From: Trichoplax sp. H2
Lineage: Eukaryota > Placozoa > Uniplacotomia > Trichoplacea
Assembly (NCBI GenBank): GCA_003344405.1
Contig: NOWV01000068.1
Coordinates: 186,001 to 250,000, forward strand
DNA length: 64,000 bases
Direction: 5' to 3'
The translations under genes and the position numbers were made by a program. The notes beneath the pieces are model-generated. The model worked only from the letters and a program-made list of their open reading frames with translations. It did not search any database and was not told the origin of the DNA. Numbering within the stretch: position 1 is the first letter of the stretch; the number at the start of each line of letters is the position of its first letter. Of this stretch, positions 26,870 to 39,725 are shown piece by piece.

Positions 26870-27700
26870 TCATGCTCAATGCTCTCCGCAGCATCCGAGA
26901 GTCTAGCAACAGCAATCAATAATCCAGGATCTGCAGCATATATCTACTTATAAATGAGTTGGATAATGTATACATGTACAATATATTAATTGAACATACT
27001 TCGCAAGCATATTCTGATCATTTCTAAGAATATATTCATGGTCAATGTTCTCCATGGTATCCTATATATATATAATTATATAATTTATTATTAATATCTA
27101 CAGCACGTATCTATTTATCAATGAGATCGATAATATATACCGGTACATTAGCTGATCATACATACATGTTCTAGCCATTGCTATGAACGGATTCATGCTC
27201 AATGCTCTCCATGGTATCCTATGAGTATATATAATTAATTCAATATCTACAATCTACAGTATGTGTTTACCTATCAATGAGATCGATAATATACACATGT
27301 ACAGTATATTAATTGAACTAGCATGCATGTTCTGGTCATTCCTAAAAACCGATTCATACACAATGCTCTCTACGGTATCCTATACCCGTACATGCAATTA
27401 CATAATTTATAATTAAATTAATATCTACAGCATGTATCAACATCTCTACTTATAAATGAGATCGATAATATATATACGTGTATATTAGTTGAACATATGT
27501 ATATGTTCTGGTCATTCCTAAGAAGGTTCATGCACAAGACTCTCTACGGTATCCTATAACCATCTATACAATTATGTAATATGTAATTATTTCAATCTCA
27601 GTAGCATATACGTATCACTTATCAAAAGAATTATTTAATAATGTACACTTATATTGTGAACTTTCGTATATGCATGATCTAGCCATTCTTAAGTACGAAT
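26870..27700. repeat. Tandem array, monomer about 165 bp, 5 copies
   Basis: A block containing 'CATGCTCAATGCTCTCC' or close variants followed by GGTATCCTAT recurs near 26873, 27040, 27193, 27356 and 27530. Each copy also has an ATCTACAG..GTAT segment, an ATGAGATCGATAATATA segment and a GTTCTGGTCATTCCTAA segment. Copies differ by many substitutions and small indels, so the array is old. Confidence 0.8.
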
Positions 27701-29212
27701 TCAGCCTAAAGAAACTATTAAAACACCTATAGAATTAGAATAGTACTCAGTACCAATACTGGCAGCATATAGATATAGAAAGAGTACTGTTCCAAGTTGA
27801 GAAATCTTAATGGGCAAATTTATAACTAGAGTTACAAATTCTACCGATATATGTATTTCTTCACAAGCTAAAATTAGTTCTACGCCATGCAACTGTTAAC
27901 GCTGGCAAATGTACGATTGCATCGGAAGAAAATATACTACTTATGACAATATTGCCAAATGCAAAAGTAGTTGATGCCTACTGGCAAGTACAAGATATGC
28001 TAGATTATTGAGTGAAATAGTAATATCTTAAAACTATTCTATCTTATCTTCAATCTAATTCTCACCAAATCATTGTCTCAGTTGAGATAGAATGGAAAAA
28101 AGGCTTTTCTAGAAAGCATTGACTACTTTGACACTGCTAGGCCTATCTGGCGGAATGGTGCCCACTAACTTACTACAGTATTTATCATCAGGAATCTCCA
28201 CATTTACTATTGAACCTCTTTCCCTATACTTTACAGCTTTACACGACAGAGGAATATAACGCGGAGAATTTAACCACATCGTCTAGCAAATAGACTATCG
28301 ACGGATAATACCACGGTACAAATATAAATCAATCCTTTGTCAGGCATCAAATGAATAGGGAGGATATTATGATCATAGCATCCATCCAACAAGACTTCAA
28401 TATAAATAGTATTTGTCTCAGAAGTCCCTAGTATCCATGTACAAATAGAAATAAGCTTTCGTCTGTAACTAATAGCAATTCATGATATCGAGTTCCGCAT
28501 ATCCATTGGCGGAAAACTCGGATAAGGTTTTATTAACTGTCTTGGTCCATTCATGCTAAGACCGATCTTTTTACTTTGACAAAACAATAGTTAAAAATCT
28601 GGAAGAAGAAAAAAGTGCGGCAGTCTTTTGTTGTTGTTACTATAGACTCCGAAAAGACCGCAGTTGTACAGTAGTGGCATTAGTTATAGAAAACGTTTAT
28701 TTGATCCAAAGTTTGTTTATTTGTTTAAAGCTACAATGGTAGCAGATTGAATTGACAGCGTTTTTCTACGCGGAAAATTCATACTGTACTACGTTCTACT
28801 ATACTGTAAAGTGATGTGATTTCTCCATTACTCGTATAAAATTTTTAATTTTCTACGCTAGCTAAAATGACAGCACAACATCAACACTTGGGTTTGTCAC
28901 TTTCTTTGTTGAAGAATAATCATTTCCTAAGTATTTCGTTCATTTCGACAGGACATAAAAGCCATTTTTAGCGTTGTTCTTACTCTGTCCTTTCCTTATA
29001 AAAATGAGATAATAGGGTCATGATTGGTTACAAAGCAGAAATCTTTATTAGTAATTTTTTTCAATTTTGACAAGCATCAAGGCGGTATAAAATGCACCAA
29101 TAAAAAAAGGTAGTACAGCAAATTAAGCTGCCAATATGTACACTGATACCTTTCTCTCGTTGTAATCAACAAAGAAAATAGCAATTTATACAGTATATCA
29201 ACATAGTAGAGC

Positions 29213-29260
29213 CATGGACTTCTAGAAATATACTACGGGGTATATTTCGAATAGTCCATG
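29213..29260. other. 48-nt perfect-stem hairpin
   Basis: The outer stem CATGGACT (29213-29220) pairs with AGTCCATG (29253-29260). After a 4x4 internal loop, the inner stem GAAATATAC (29225-29233) pairs with GTATATTTC (29240-29248), with a TACGGG loop. That is 17 Watson-Crick pairs in 48 nt. It lies in intergenic DNA with no neighbouring coding sequence. It could be a structured RNA, a transposon relic or chance. Confidence 0.6.
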
Positions 29261-29944
29261 ATAGAGTCATTAGACACGAATACCGCCAAAATTTCATCAT
29301 TCTTGATCAGAGGCCATTACAACTTCAACGGCTGAAATGGTAAATGTCTAGACGTCTGCGAATACATGCATACATACGAGATCTACCTAGTGTGCCAGAG
29401 ACTTTCAATAACTTTTCTTGGAAGTTCCTAAATGCGAACTATCCTACAGTACTGTATAACAGTTGGTAGCAAACGTCAAAGTGGGCCAATATCTGAAATA
29501 TTATTACTTTAAATCTTACCAATTTGATGGCTTTGGTTTATGTCATCACATGCAAGATGTGAACCATAAACTAGACACTAGAGTTTGCAGTGCTTGTATG
29601 CCGCTTATTAAGCGAGTAGTCATAACAGATTAATCGGCAAGTGAATAAGAATTTTAACAAGAATACTGAATTTAGACTCTATTAAAGTAACACATATTCA
29701 CGGCTTATGCGACTTCCGATTTCAAGTACAGTGTTATCTTCTTTATCCTATAGTTGTTTCCGCTGATGATTTAAAAATGTGTACTCGTATGAAGGAGATA
29801 GTAAAGTCTTTATTGCAAGTCTCTTTATAGATACGATAATGGAAATATCGCGTGGGAAATCAAAAGATCTGCGGCTTCCTAGCTCGATATCCACTGGAGT
29901 TGAGATTATAAGCAATTTATTATAACATAGGCTACATAGGTATC

Positions 29945-30620
29945 TATCTATTTTCGGCATGCAAAATACAAGAATAACATCATAACATGACACTTGGCCA
30001 TTGCTCTCGCTTAGAAATATATATAAATATGCATACGAGAAGTCAAAGATGAGCTTCCAAGCTAATGTACTTTGCAAGGAAATAGGCATTGTAGATTCTC
30101 TTCATAGAGACTAATGTGATATCAAATGATCCCGAAATGATTTATACCATAAACTAGGATTACCTTTCCATATATAAATTACAAGAATAGTATCATAAAA
30201 TGATACTTGACCATTATTCTCGCTTAAAAATATGTAGAAATGCATACGATAAGTCAAGATGAGCATCCATGGTTATCGAGCTAATATACTTTATAAGGAA
30301 ATAGCCATTGTAGATCCTCTTTTTCGAGACTAATACGGTGTCCAATGATCGGGAAATAATTTACACCATAGACTAGGAAAACCTTTCGACACACAAAATA
30401 CAAGAATAACATCATAAAATGACACTTAGTCATTACTCTCGCTTAGAAGCATGTACTGTATAACTGCATACGATAAGTCGAAGATGAGCATCCATTGTTA
30501 ACTAGTTAATGTACACTTACTAAATACTTTACTAGGAAATAACCTTTGTAGATCCTTTTTACAGTGAATAATACAATATCAAATGATGCCGAAGCGATAG
30601 CAGAATAAATCAATGGAGAT
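29945..30620. repeat. Tandem array, monomer about 215 bp, 3 copies
   Basis: 'ACAAGAATAACATCATAA' and variants, followed by ATGACACTT and a CTCTCGCTTAGAA segment, recur near 29966, 30178 and 30397. Each copy then has GCATACGA.AAGTC, AGATGAGC.TCCA and TTGTAGAT.CTC segments. The third copy degenerates after about 30620. Confidence 0.8.
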
Positions 30621-31479
30621 TTATTGTCAAAAGATGGAATACTACTGCACGTCCATGCATAAATAGGATCATCTATAAGAGCAGAACTCATTATTCACCA
30701 TAGTCAATATACCACATGAATTAGCCAAGCTATTCATTGCAGCATGCAGCTGTATACTCTATTTGCTGAATGGAAAGATCACGCGGAAATCTAGGAACAA
30801 AGTCGGCGAAATGTTTGCTGGTTAATTAAAATTTTGTTTATTTATTTATCTGATCTAGAAGCATACAAATGCATATCACAAATGAAATATATAGTTCACG
30901 GTCTACAAATCAGTCTATTCTAAAACCAGAGACTTGATAAGATATCATTCCATACTTTAACGTGCCATGATGTAAATTCATCTGCTATGTCGATACTAAT
31001 TCATCCTGTAAATTAAAAACAACCGGCTAGTGGCCCTTCGATCTTTATACAAATAATCTTAGCCCTAAGACTTTCTATACTTTATTCGATAGTATAAAAT
31101 TGTAGAAAGTTTCTGATGATACCTATGAGAAGAATATAATTCTATGTTATTCGATAGATTAGATTAACTGTCAAGTGTTCCTTGCTTTAGCAAGCATACA
31201 TTGAATTTATAAATAATGAATACATAATTAATCAGAGAAATCTATATTTTCTTTTATCATTGATTTCATCCACGGAAGTACGATAGATACGTATGGGCTA
31301 CTTATAAATTCAATCGCTGTCTACTGACCTTTTCAACTGCAGAAACCAATTTTCTATGCCTTTTTTTAATTAAATCGTTAATAGAGATGCAGCGATATTG
31401 GCAGCTATTGTGACTAGAAATACGAGTAGGGATTTTCATTATCTCTTTTGCCCGTCGATGCCGCTAATCTTATTGAATG

Positions 31480-32330
31480 ATCGATATACTCTGGCAATCC
31501 AGACATTATCAACCTTTATCTAGAAGCTAAGTTACAACTAGTTCTTTGCTCTATCACACATGCATACCAATCCTCGCCAGTGGTCAGAATACTTTAGTAA
31601 CCGAGACTTAATCTACATCGAGTTATAATGTAAACTTATCCTTGCCCTTTCTCACATATAAATCGATGCAGGTAATCCTCATCAACGATCACGATGCTCT
31701 AACAATCCAGATTTAATCAACCACTGGCTATAATCTAAAATTACTACTAGTTCTATGTCTTATTTCTCATGCATACTAGTCTTCGCTAGTGATTAACCGA
31801 CTCTAGCAATTCAGACATTATCTATGCATATCTAGTTATAATCTAAAGCTATCCTTGCCTATCGATGCCACTAATCTTCATCAACGATTGGTATACTCTA
31901 GTAATCCAAACCTTATCAACCTCTTGCTATAATCTAAAATGATAGCTAGTTTATGTGTTCCCATTACTTATACACCCCAATCTTTACCAGTGATCAGTCT
32001 ACTCTGGCAATGCAAAATTGATCAACCTTGTACCATAAAGTAAAATTAAAACTATCTCTTTGCCTTTATGACTCCTGCATACCAATCTCCACCAGTAATG
32101 AGTCTATTCTAGCAATCTCGACTTTATCTATCTGGAGTTATAATATAAAACTATCATTGCCCTATTTCTCTTTGCCTATCGATGGCGTTCATCTTCATCA
32201 ACGCTCAGATACCCTAGCAATACAGACTTTATTAATTTCTTGCTATAATCTAAAATTACAACTGACGCTTTGAACTATTTCTCCTGCCTATCCATACCGC
32301 TAGTATCAATCTTTAACACGACTTACGCTA
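31480..32330. repeat. Tandem array, about 104 bp units in alternating A/B dimers, 8 units
   Basis: A core CTCTAGCAATCCAGAC recurs near 31489, 31590, 31694, 31800, 31895, 32001, 32106 and 32210. Type A units continue with TTATCAACCTCTTGCTATAA; type B units continue with TATCTATCTCGAGTTATAA. The order is A B A B A A' B A, where A' has B-type left flank and A-type right flank. This indicates a dimeric monomer of about 210 bp with one recombinant unit. Confidence 0.8.
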
Positions 32331-33811
32331 AATCCGCCGAGAAATCCTATGGCGCATCTTGATTATTGATCAATGAATTATAAACATCAAGTTACGGCTA
32401 ATGTTCATCGTTGATATCAATCCATAAACGGCCACATGTGTATAATTCTCAATGAATCAGTAACCTAGTATCAAAGTATTGTTCTATCATTGAATAAGCC
32501 AATTTCTCAATCTAGCCATGAAATGGCATGGTATCATTGAATAGCGACATATTTTTATTTAGCCCACGACGCGCTTATAGATCAATTGTCCGATCAAAGC
32601 GGACACAACAAAATTGGCCTAGAAGAGAATATATGCCATTACTACTACGACTACTGCTGGCCTATAGAAAAGAAAATGCTTTATTTTATCCTCCTATTGT
32701 ACTGTCCATTTCTCTATTAAAGTAAATTCAAATGAATATGTCGAAAATATAAAGTATTGTTTCAACTTTGTGCCATGAGGACAAACTAGAATTTACTCCT
32801 CCTCTCCTTTGTCGGATTGTTACTGGTCAATGGATAGTGACCATATGAATATTATTTGCTTAGAATGCGGTAACCATGTTGAGTCATTTCCCTTCTAATT
32901 TTCCCATGGCTTAAGTGTCATCGGCATTCCATAGTCGAAAAATTAAGGTCGGTATTTATTTTGAAGTCTTTACTCTCTTGAACTTGATTGATAGTATCTA
33001 TTCTACAGCGCTGATCAGTCAAAAGGTTTGTCTTTTCATACAATCAATTAGCTTGATTAAATCAACTTTAACTCTTCTTGCAATGGATGCGTTGACCGCT
33101 AAATTTGCCTGCTATCTTATTTCATCTGTAAATGATTGGATCTAAATTAATTTTACCTTCGACAATAATATCATCGCGTGGCGTCCATTGACCTTTGAAG
33201 CTACTTATCCATCGAGAAATTATTGCTAACTCTTACTCCAATTCATAACAAAGTCTTGAGTAAGATATTACGCGATCTTGATTCAAGGTATTGGCAGTAA
33301 TTTAAAGCTATTTATCGGATAAAATTAAATTCCATCATTTCTTTCTTTCTTTGCTCTATAGTAGACTAGCGGAGAATAGTGGTAGAGAAATTTGAAATTA
33401 AAGCATTATCCATAGAACCTATTTCAATAGTAGGAAAAATTCTTGACTTCTTCAACGTAGATTTCCACACATTACTTCAACGCCATTGGAATAGAAAAAG
33501 ATTTGAATACGATTGGACTTGTTTAGTTTAGTCTCCTATGGGTATTACAGTAAAATGATATAAGCAAGAAAAATATGGCTGGAAATTGTCATTATTCGCT
33601 TTGCATTTCAATCTTGGTTTTTGTTACCCTTGGTAAGTTGGATATGAAATATTAAAAACCAAATCGTTATCCATAATAAGTGATGTCGTGATTCTTTTCC
33701 AATCTAATGCTACCATTTATTCGACGTTGTTCCATTAGCAGAGACTGCTATTAACTTTTTTTAATTTGATTATGATAAATTGACCACAGTTGAGTCTAAT
33801 TAAAGTCAATT

Positions 33812-33867
33812 GGTGAAGAAGAAATGATTCAATCCTGTTATACCATTGGAATTGAATCTTTTTCACC
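33812..33867. other. Imperfect 56-nt hairpin
   Basis: GGTGAA (33812-33817) pairs with TTCACC (33862-33867). An inner GATTCAAT plus CC (33826-33835) pairs with GG plus ATTGAATC (33848-33858, one bulged A) around a 12-nt loop. It is intergenic with no other features nearby. Confidence 0.5.
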
Positions 33868-34439
33868 AGGCATCAGCATTCATTTTGCTAAAATAGACGA
33901 AATCAAAAACTCCTAAAATGAAATCCATTTCAACCATGTGATGACATTGCCCGTATGATATAATCAATCGATTGAAAGCAGGCATAGATCCAAAGAGTTT
34001 AGCGCTTGAACATTTTTAAACTATTTATGAGGCAAATGATCCTTTCTTTTGACAACTTTTCCCATTTTATCCTCTTGCACGATATTAATTCTATGTCAAA
34101 TTGTTTGCTTAATACAATAATAATGAAAGAATAATTTCAATTTCCTCTATGCTGCTTTCTATCGCCATGACGAAAATTGTAGAATTTTCATCGTTTCCGT
34201 TACATTCCCTATTGATTGCCCCTTCCATTTTTGTTTTTTACTGGAGTCATTTTTATTCTGGTTTATTGATTTCCAATATCTTGCTTATGTCAAATTGTCT
34301 ATAGGCTGTAAACTAACTTCATATTAGGCAGAGAATCCGCTATAAAAATATGAAAATTTTTCAATCTTGTATCTGCAGTCTTAAATCTATCTCATTGAGT
34401 AAGATGAACTCTCTCAAACTGTCAAGGCCATCCCTTACA

Positions 34440-34451
34440 GGGGGGGGGGGG
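34440..34451. repeat. G12 homopolymer
   Basis: An uninterrupted run of 12 G in strongly AT-rich DNA, 12 bases before the 88 bp tandem duplication. It is a possible assembly or sequencing-sensitive site. Confidence 0.9.
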
Positions 34452-34463
34452 AAGATTGAACAT

Positions 34464-34639
34464 GAAGGTTTAAAATGAGTATCTAATGGACTTTCTCTAC
34501 CTCCACAACGTTTTACTTAAATCTATTAGGATAGAATGGAATAAACTGGAGGAAGGTTTAAAATGAGTATCTAATGGACTTTCTCTACCTCCACAACGCT
34601 TTACTTTGATCCATTGGGGTAGAATGGAATAAAATGGAG
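34464..34639. repeat. Recent 88 bp tandem duplication
   Basis: Two adjacent copies start at 34464 and 34552 and differ at only a handful of positions, far fewer than in the other arrays here. The duplication is therefore young. Both contain TCTAATGGACTTTCTCTACC. Confidence 0.9.
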
Positions 34640-34649
34640 TACAATTTCA

Positions 34650-35990
34650 TCTTGTTAGGCAAAACCTCTCAAGCTCAAAATGATCCTAATTCAAAATGCA
34701 TCTTCTATTTTAATCCATTCTGAGTAATAAATTACGTTTCTATAGTCGAACAACTCATCATTTTGGTTAGAACTTGTTTATTTCAAAGTCATCTTGTAAT
34801 AGACCATTTTCTTGCTTCAATCTTTCAAGTTAATCCACTTTATAAAGGAAATTGAACAGGCATACGAATATGTTTCAAAATGGCATAGATCGAAACAGTT
34901 TAGTCTAAAACTATCCTTGTCTTCTCCTTCTTCCAATTCTCTAACCTACTCTACTTTGCGGAGTCCTTGAAACTGGCATACTGATGGAATCAGATGGTTC
35001 AATTAGGAGTATCTCTAACTTAGACAACCATGGATATCTGGCCTATTTCACTTTTTTAAGCCTAAATTTATCATGGATTACCCTTTTGCCGTTTCTAATT
35101 TTCTAACCGAAGGCAATTGACGGAGTTGATTGAACTAGTAGACGGATCATAATTATAGGTACAAATTGAGAGTATTCTTGCTTTAGACGATCCTTGGTTG
35201 GCCTATTCCACTTTTAATCCTTTAACCTAGTTCATTTTAACCGGTAAACTGAAGTCTTATTGCAATGAAATCATCTAGACTGAAGTTTATTTAGTTTCTA
35301 TGTCTCTAATACTCCTGGATAATCGATTTTATAAAGTAAGCCCAAGTAGTAATAACAAGATCGCCAAGGCCGGAACTTGTTTGTTATTGGTTCGATAGGA
35401 TTATCTATTCGATCCGTTTTGTCACTAATCTCCTATCTTAATCCATTCCACATAGTAAATTGAACTGATAGGTAATAAGATCGCCCTGGCAAGAACGAGC
35501 GGAACTGCTAGCCTTTTAAATCATTACTGTATCCTCAGAGCTCTTCTGCAATCAATCCCTAAGCTAATGTATTCCGTAGAGTAAGGATGACATGGCATGC
35601 AACGATCTTAACTCAACTTTATTTAATTGAAATGATCCTAAAATAAACCAAAACTATCTTCCATCCCTTATCCTAAACTATTTGCTTGAGCTCATTCAAC
35701 TGCGTAGCATAGAGTAAAATCTTCAAGATAAAATAAGCTTGTACATCCGCAGACTTGATGACGAATTTATTCTCTTTGCGTTCTTTCAGAATTATGCCAT
35801 TGCTCCGTTCTTTCACCGTCTATTTCCATTAATTAAAATGGCATCTAGTAGGATGGTAGCAGTTCGTTCTATACTAAGCTAGATAGCTTAAAAGTATCAC
35901 AAATTTAATCTGTTTTACCTTCCATTGCCTACTCTAGTCTATTTTGTTCAATTAACTGATCTGATAAAAAGTAAATCCCCTACATAAACC
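34650..35990. repeat. Very diverged repeats of roughly 110 bp (tentative)
   Basis: Segments such as ATTCCACATAGTAAATTGAACTGATAG and TAATAAGATCGCC.GGC.AGAAC reappear in degraded form at roughly 110 base intervals (near 34845, 34950, 35130, 35330, 35450 and 35580). The resemblance is by eye and weak. Confidence 0.35.
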
Positions 35991-37439
35991 CGCTGTAGAC
36001 TTACACTCTTTCAATTCATTCCTATCCATCCAAGACCAGCTGAAATTACAAACCCAATTCTTGATAAGTCAAATTTAGCCATCATTCTGGCTTCCAAATT
36101 ATAACTTGGATCAAGATTGCTCGCTTTTATAGCTATCCAATCCAATACAAAAATTGATTAGAAATAAATCATTAAGTTGAATCATTTTAAAGTAGATATA
36201 TTGTTATTCCTTCTTTACATCTTTGACTTGCTAATGGCGAGGGAAAAATTGATCCTTCCCTATCGTAACGCTACCTTCATTTTGGATTGTATGCTCTATT
36301 TTAACATCTAGAACTTTTGGAATAGTTGAAATGATAGACAGACCAATCTATGTCTCCCTAATGTAGAATAAGACAGGTAAAATTTCGGACATGAATACAG
36401 ATTGCACCTGTACCCAATTTGTAGACATGAGTGAAGAAAGGGAATGTGTTGATTATAGTTGCTGGGCAAATATAGAGATCAATCTAGTGATATGGGTTAA
36501 ACTGTGAGCTATCCATTTATATCCAATCTAGAGATTGAAATAAGAGACAGAGTAATATCCTCTTTTACAAAGAAGAGCAACTGAAAAAAAATACAGCCTA
36601 ATCATTTCTAAATAGGTGCATGGATCTAATATTCTACAAGCTCAAATGGCGGAGATTTACCGTTTATTGACACTTCGGGCAGAGGATATCAAACACATAC
36701 ACTATCGTAGTGATGGAATAGATGTTCAGAAGAATAATTAAAACGGAAAGAAAAGTATAAAAAAAGGATTTTGACTGATTAAACAAATATGACTCATAGA
36801 TATCAAGATGAACGATAACATAAATTAACGTCCAATGGACTCGGTTTCAATTCGATCATCTAATCCAGCAATATGGTGGTGTAGTGACATTGCAAGATGT
36901 AGAATAAGATTTATTGACACATCAGGTTGCCATGATGCTAGTTTATTTGTAAACAGTTGCTCTTAGAATAACATTTAGCGTCCTACAAGCTTTTTACCGT
37001 TAATAGAAGGAGGCGATATTAGAAATAGATCACAGAAAGATAGTTAATGTTGCAATTATATTGCACCATGGTAATCAGCCAGTTGATATATTACACTTTT
37101 TCCCCCTTTATTACTTTCAAAGTACTCCATAAAATCAATGCAGTTTACTGTATTATGATGGCAAGAGAATCGATTTGGATTTCAATACCTCTTAATTTGA
37201 ATTTAATTTCATTATATATTGTTTATAGCCAGGCAGCTGTGACTAAGCTCCTGATGTTTGCAGTTCTTTGATCGCAACTTAATCCTTGATTTTGACCTAA
37301 TTAGAGGATATATATCCTCGGTCAGGGTATTGATTAATTGGCACTAGGCCATTTCTTCTCGACAAACTTGCTAACTCTAAATCAACTGTCTCTTGTTTAT
37401 ATTTCTTTCCAATATTTTTCAAATCGATTGAAAATAGTT

Positions 37440-37985
37440 TTACAAAGTATCCTTGAAAGATGGCCATGTCAGACATGAAGACCACTTTTTCTTGCTAAAA
37501 GCCAATATCTCACGCAACATTTTGCAAAGCATTTTCCTCTTATAAACGTATGGGTATTTTTAGAGTGGATAGTATAATGCATAGAGTATTCTAAAAAGAA
37601 AGCCATATCAGAAATGGACATTACTTTTTATGGCTTAAAGCCTTTACCTAAGATATCATTTTGCGATGCACTTTCCTCGTACACACATACCAATACTTCC
37701 GGATTGGATAGTATAGTGCATAGAGTATTCCTGAAAGAGAGCCATGTCAGAAATCAACATTGCTTTTTATTGCTTAAAGCTAATAGTTTGTATACCATTT
37801 TGATATATAATTCCCTCTACTATGCATACGAAATATTTCCACATCGGGTGAGGTAGTGCATGGCGTATTTTTGAAAGATAGCCATCTTGGAAATGAAGAT
37901 TACCTTCTATCGCTTTAAGCCAATATCTCCTGTATCATTTTGCTACGCAATTTTTCTCTTATAATTATACGAGTACCTCTAATTA
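37440..37985. repeat. Tandem array, monomer about 139 bp, 4 copies
   Basis: Copies begin near 37448, 37586, 37725 and 37866 with TATTC.TGAAAGA.AGCCAT followed by TCAGAAATGAA. They continue with ATTGCTTAAAGCCAATA, ATCATTTTGC and GGATAGTATAGTGCATAG segments. Spacing is very regular (138, 139 and 141 bases). Confidence 0.85.
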
Positions 37986-38814
37986 ATGGATCTGATAGGA
38001 TGAGAAAAGACTTACGATATCCTATTCGATGATGATAGAAAAATGACTACCTACGTTAATTTAATCAATACTCAATATCAAGATAGATTTTAATATGTTC
38101 TCATAGCAGTATTCTATTCCTTGACTTGTCGATATTGAGAGTAGAGGGAAGAACGATACAGGCCTGCAATGAGACCTTATACAATAACGATAAAAGAGAA
38201 AATCAACATTACTTTTATTATTGAAATCCGTTAATCATAGCAGACTTTTATTCGTTTGAAAGCAGCCATTTCCCCTCATACTCGACAATTTAATATCGTA
38301 TTCTATATATATTATGGCAGCCTTTGATCTTTTTATTGCCCAATATCTTGCCTAAAACTCGAATAGTTCAATAATTAAGATAGTAAAAAGGAGCTTTACC
38401 ACCTACAACTTGCAATCCATAATTATCAAAACAATCAAGATAATAGTTGATTAAAATCATCATCCATCATGCTAGAAATGGAATCGTTTAATAACGCTTT
38501 TACGTAGTCTACTCTAACATATTAGTATTATTAACCTATCGAAGTAAGTACAAAAGCTTTACAATATATTCTCCAAATAGTATTTTTAAAAGGAAATATA
38601 GAAAAATTTTCTTGACAGAAGAAAGAGGAAATGTCATGATGGCTTTTATCGCCTGTCTTTGACCAGAAGGTAAACAGTTTTAAACAAGGCCGATTCCTTC
38701 ATAAATTGATATAGAACAATGTATACTGTTCGTAATTGCTGATAAACTAAATGATCCTAACTTTATTTTCACTGCAAGGCACCTTTATTGCTACTGTACC
38801 TTATAAATTGCTGT

Positions 38815-39725
38815 ATACTATGACAGGATTATTTTTATTACTAGTACTTTAGCTAAAAGCTATTTATAAATAAATAGCAGATACCAATAACATCTCATCT
38901 CATAGTTATTTGAGCGATTATTGATAGATCAATATTTAGTAAAAAAATAACTATAGAGAAAAATATCGCGATCGAGATAGTATTACTTTCATTACTGCTA
39001 CTTTAACTAAAAGAACTATATATAAATGAATAGCTTTATCCGATCTCATCTTACAGTTATTTGCGCTCTTAAACTATATTATAAAGAAACGTATAGACAG
39101 CGAGGCAGAATTACTTTTATTGCCAATACTATAGCTAAAATTATTTGTAACTAAATAACAGATACCAATAACTTTATCCTACCTCATCTTATAGTTATTT
39201 GTGCGGTTATTGATAAATCAATCTTTAGTAAAAATAAACTATAGAGAAAAGCATCACGATCGAGACAGAATTACTTTAGGTACTAGCACTTTAGCTAAAG
39301 AACGACTTATAAACGAATAACTTTATCCCGTCTCATCTTATACTTATTGGCTCTATAACAACGGATAGATTAATTTTATAGCGTACGGTAATAATAAACT
39401 ACGTGTATATAGAAAATCATAGAGAGCGAGACAGGATTACTTTTATTACCAATACTTTAGCTAAAAGCTATTTATAAATGAATAACTTGATCTTGTCACA
39501 TCTTATACCGGTAGCTATTTGCGCCATGATTGATAGATCAATTTTATAATGTTTAGTAAAATAAACTTTGGAGAAAGCATCAACATCGAGACAGGAATTC
39601 TTTTATTATTATTACATTAGCTAAAAACTGAATACAAGAGAATAACTTTATCCTATCTCATCTCATAGTTATTTGCCTCATTATTGATGGATCAATTTTA
39701 TATAGTTTGGTAAAATAACGATCGA
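38815..39725. repeat. Tandem array, monomer about 130-170 bp, 6 copies
   Basis: ACTTTAGCTAAAAG recurs near 38848, 39000, 39130, 39286, 39458 and 39620. Each is followed by TTTATAAATGAATA, TTTATCC.ATCTCATCTTATAG and GATTGATAGATCAAT segments. Unit length varies through indels. Confidence 0.85.

Noticed and set aside
29748-30089. 113-codon minus-strand frame
   Set aside because: It lies partly within the 215 bp tandem array, has no domain pattern, and such lengths occur by chance in this much sequence.
32028-33145. Three plus-strand frames of 65-81 codons
   Set aside because: The first is within the A/B tandem array; none has motifs, splice continuity or coding-like composition.
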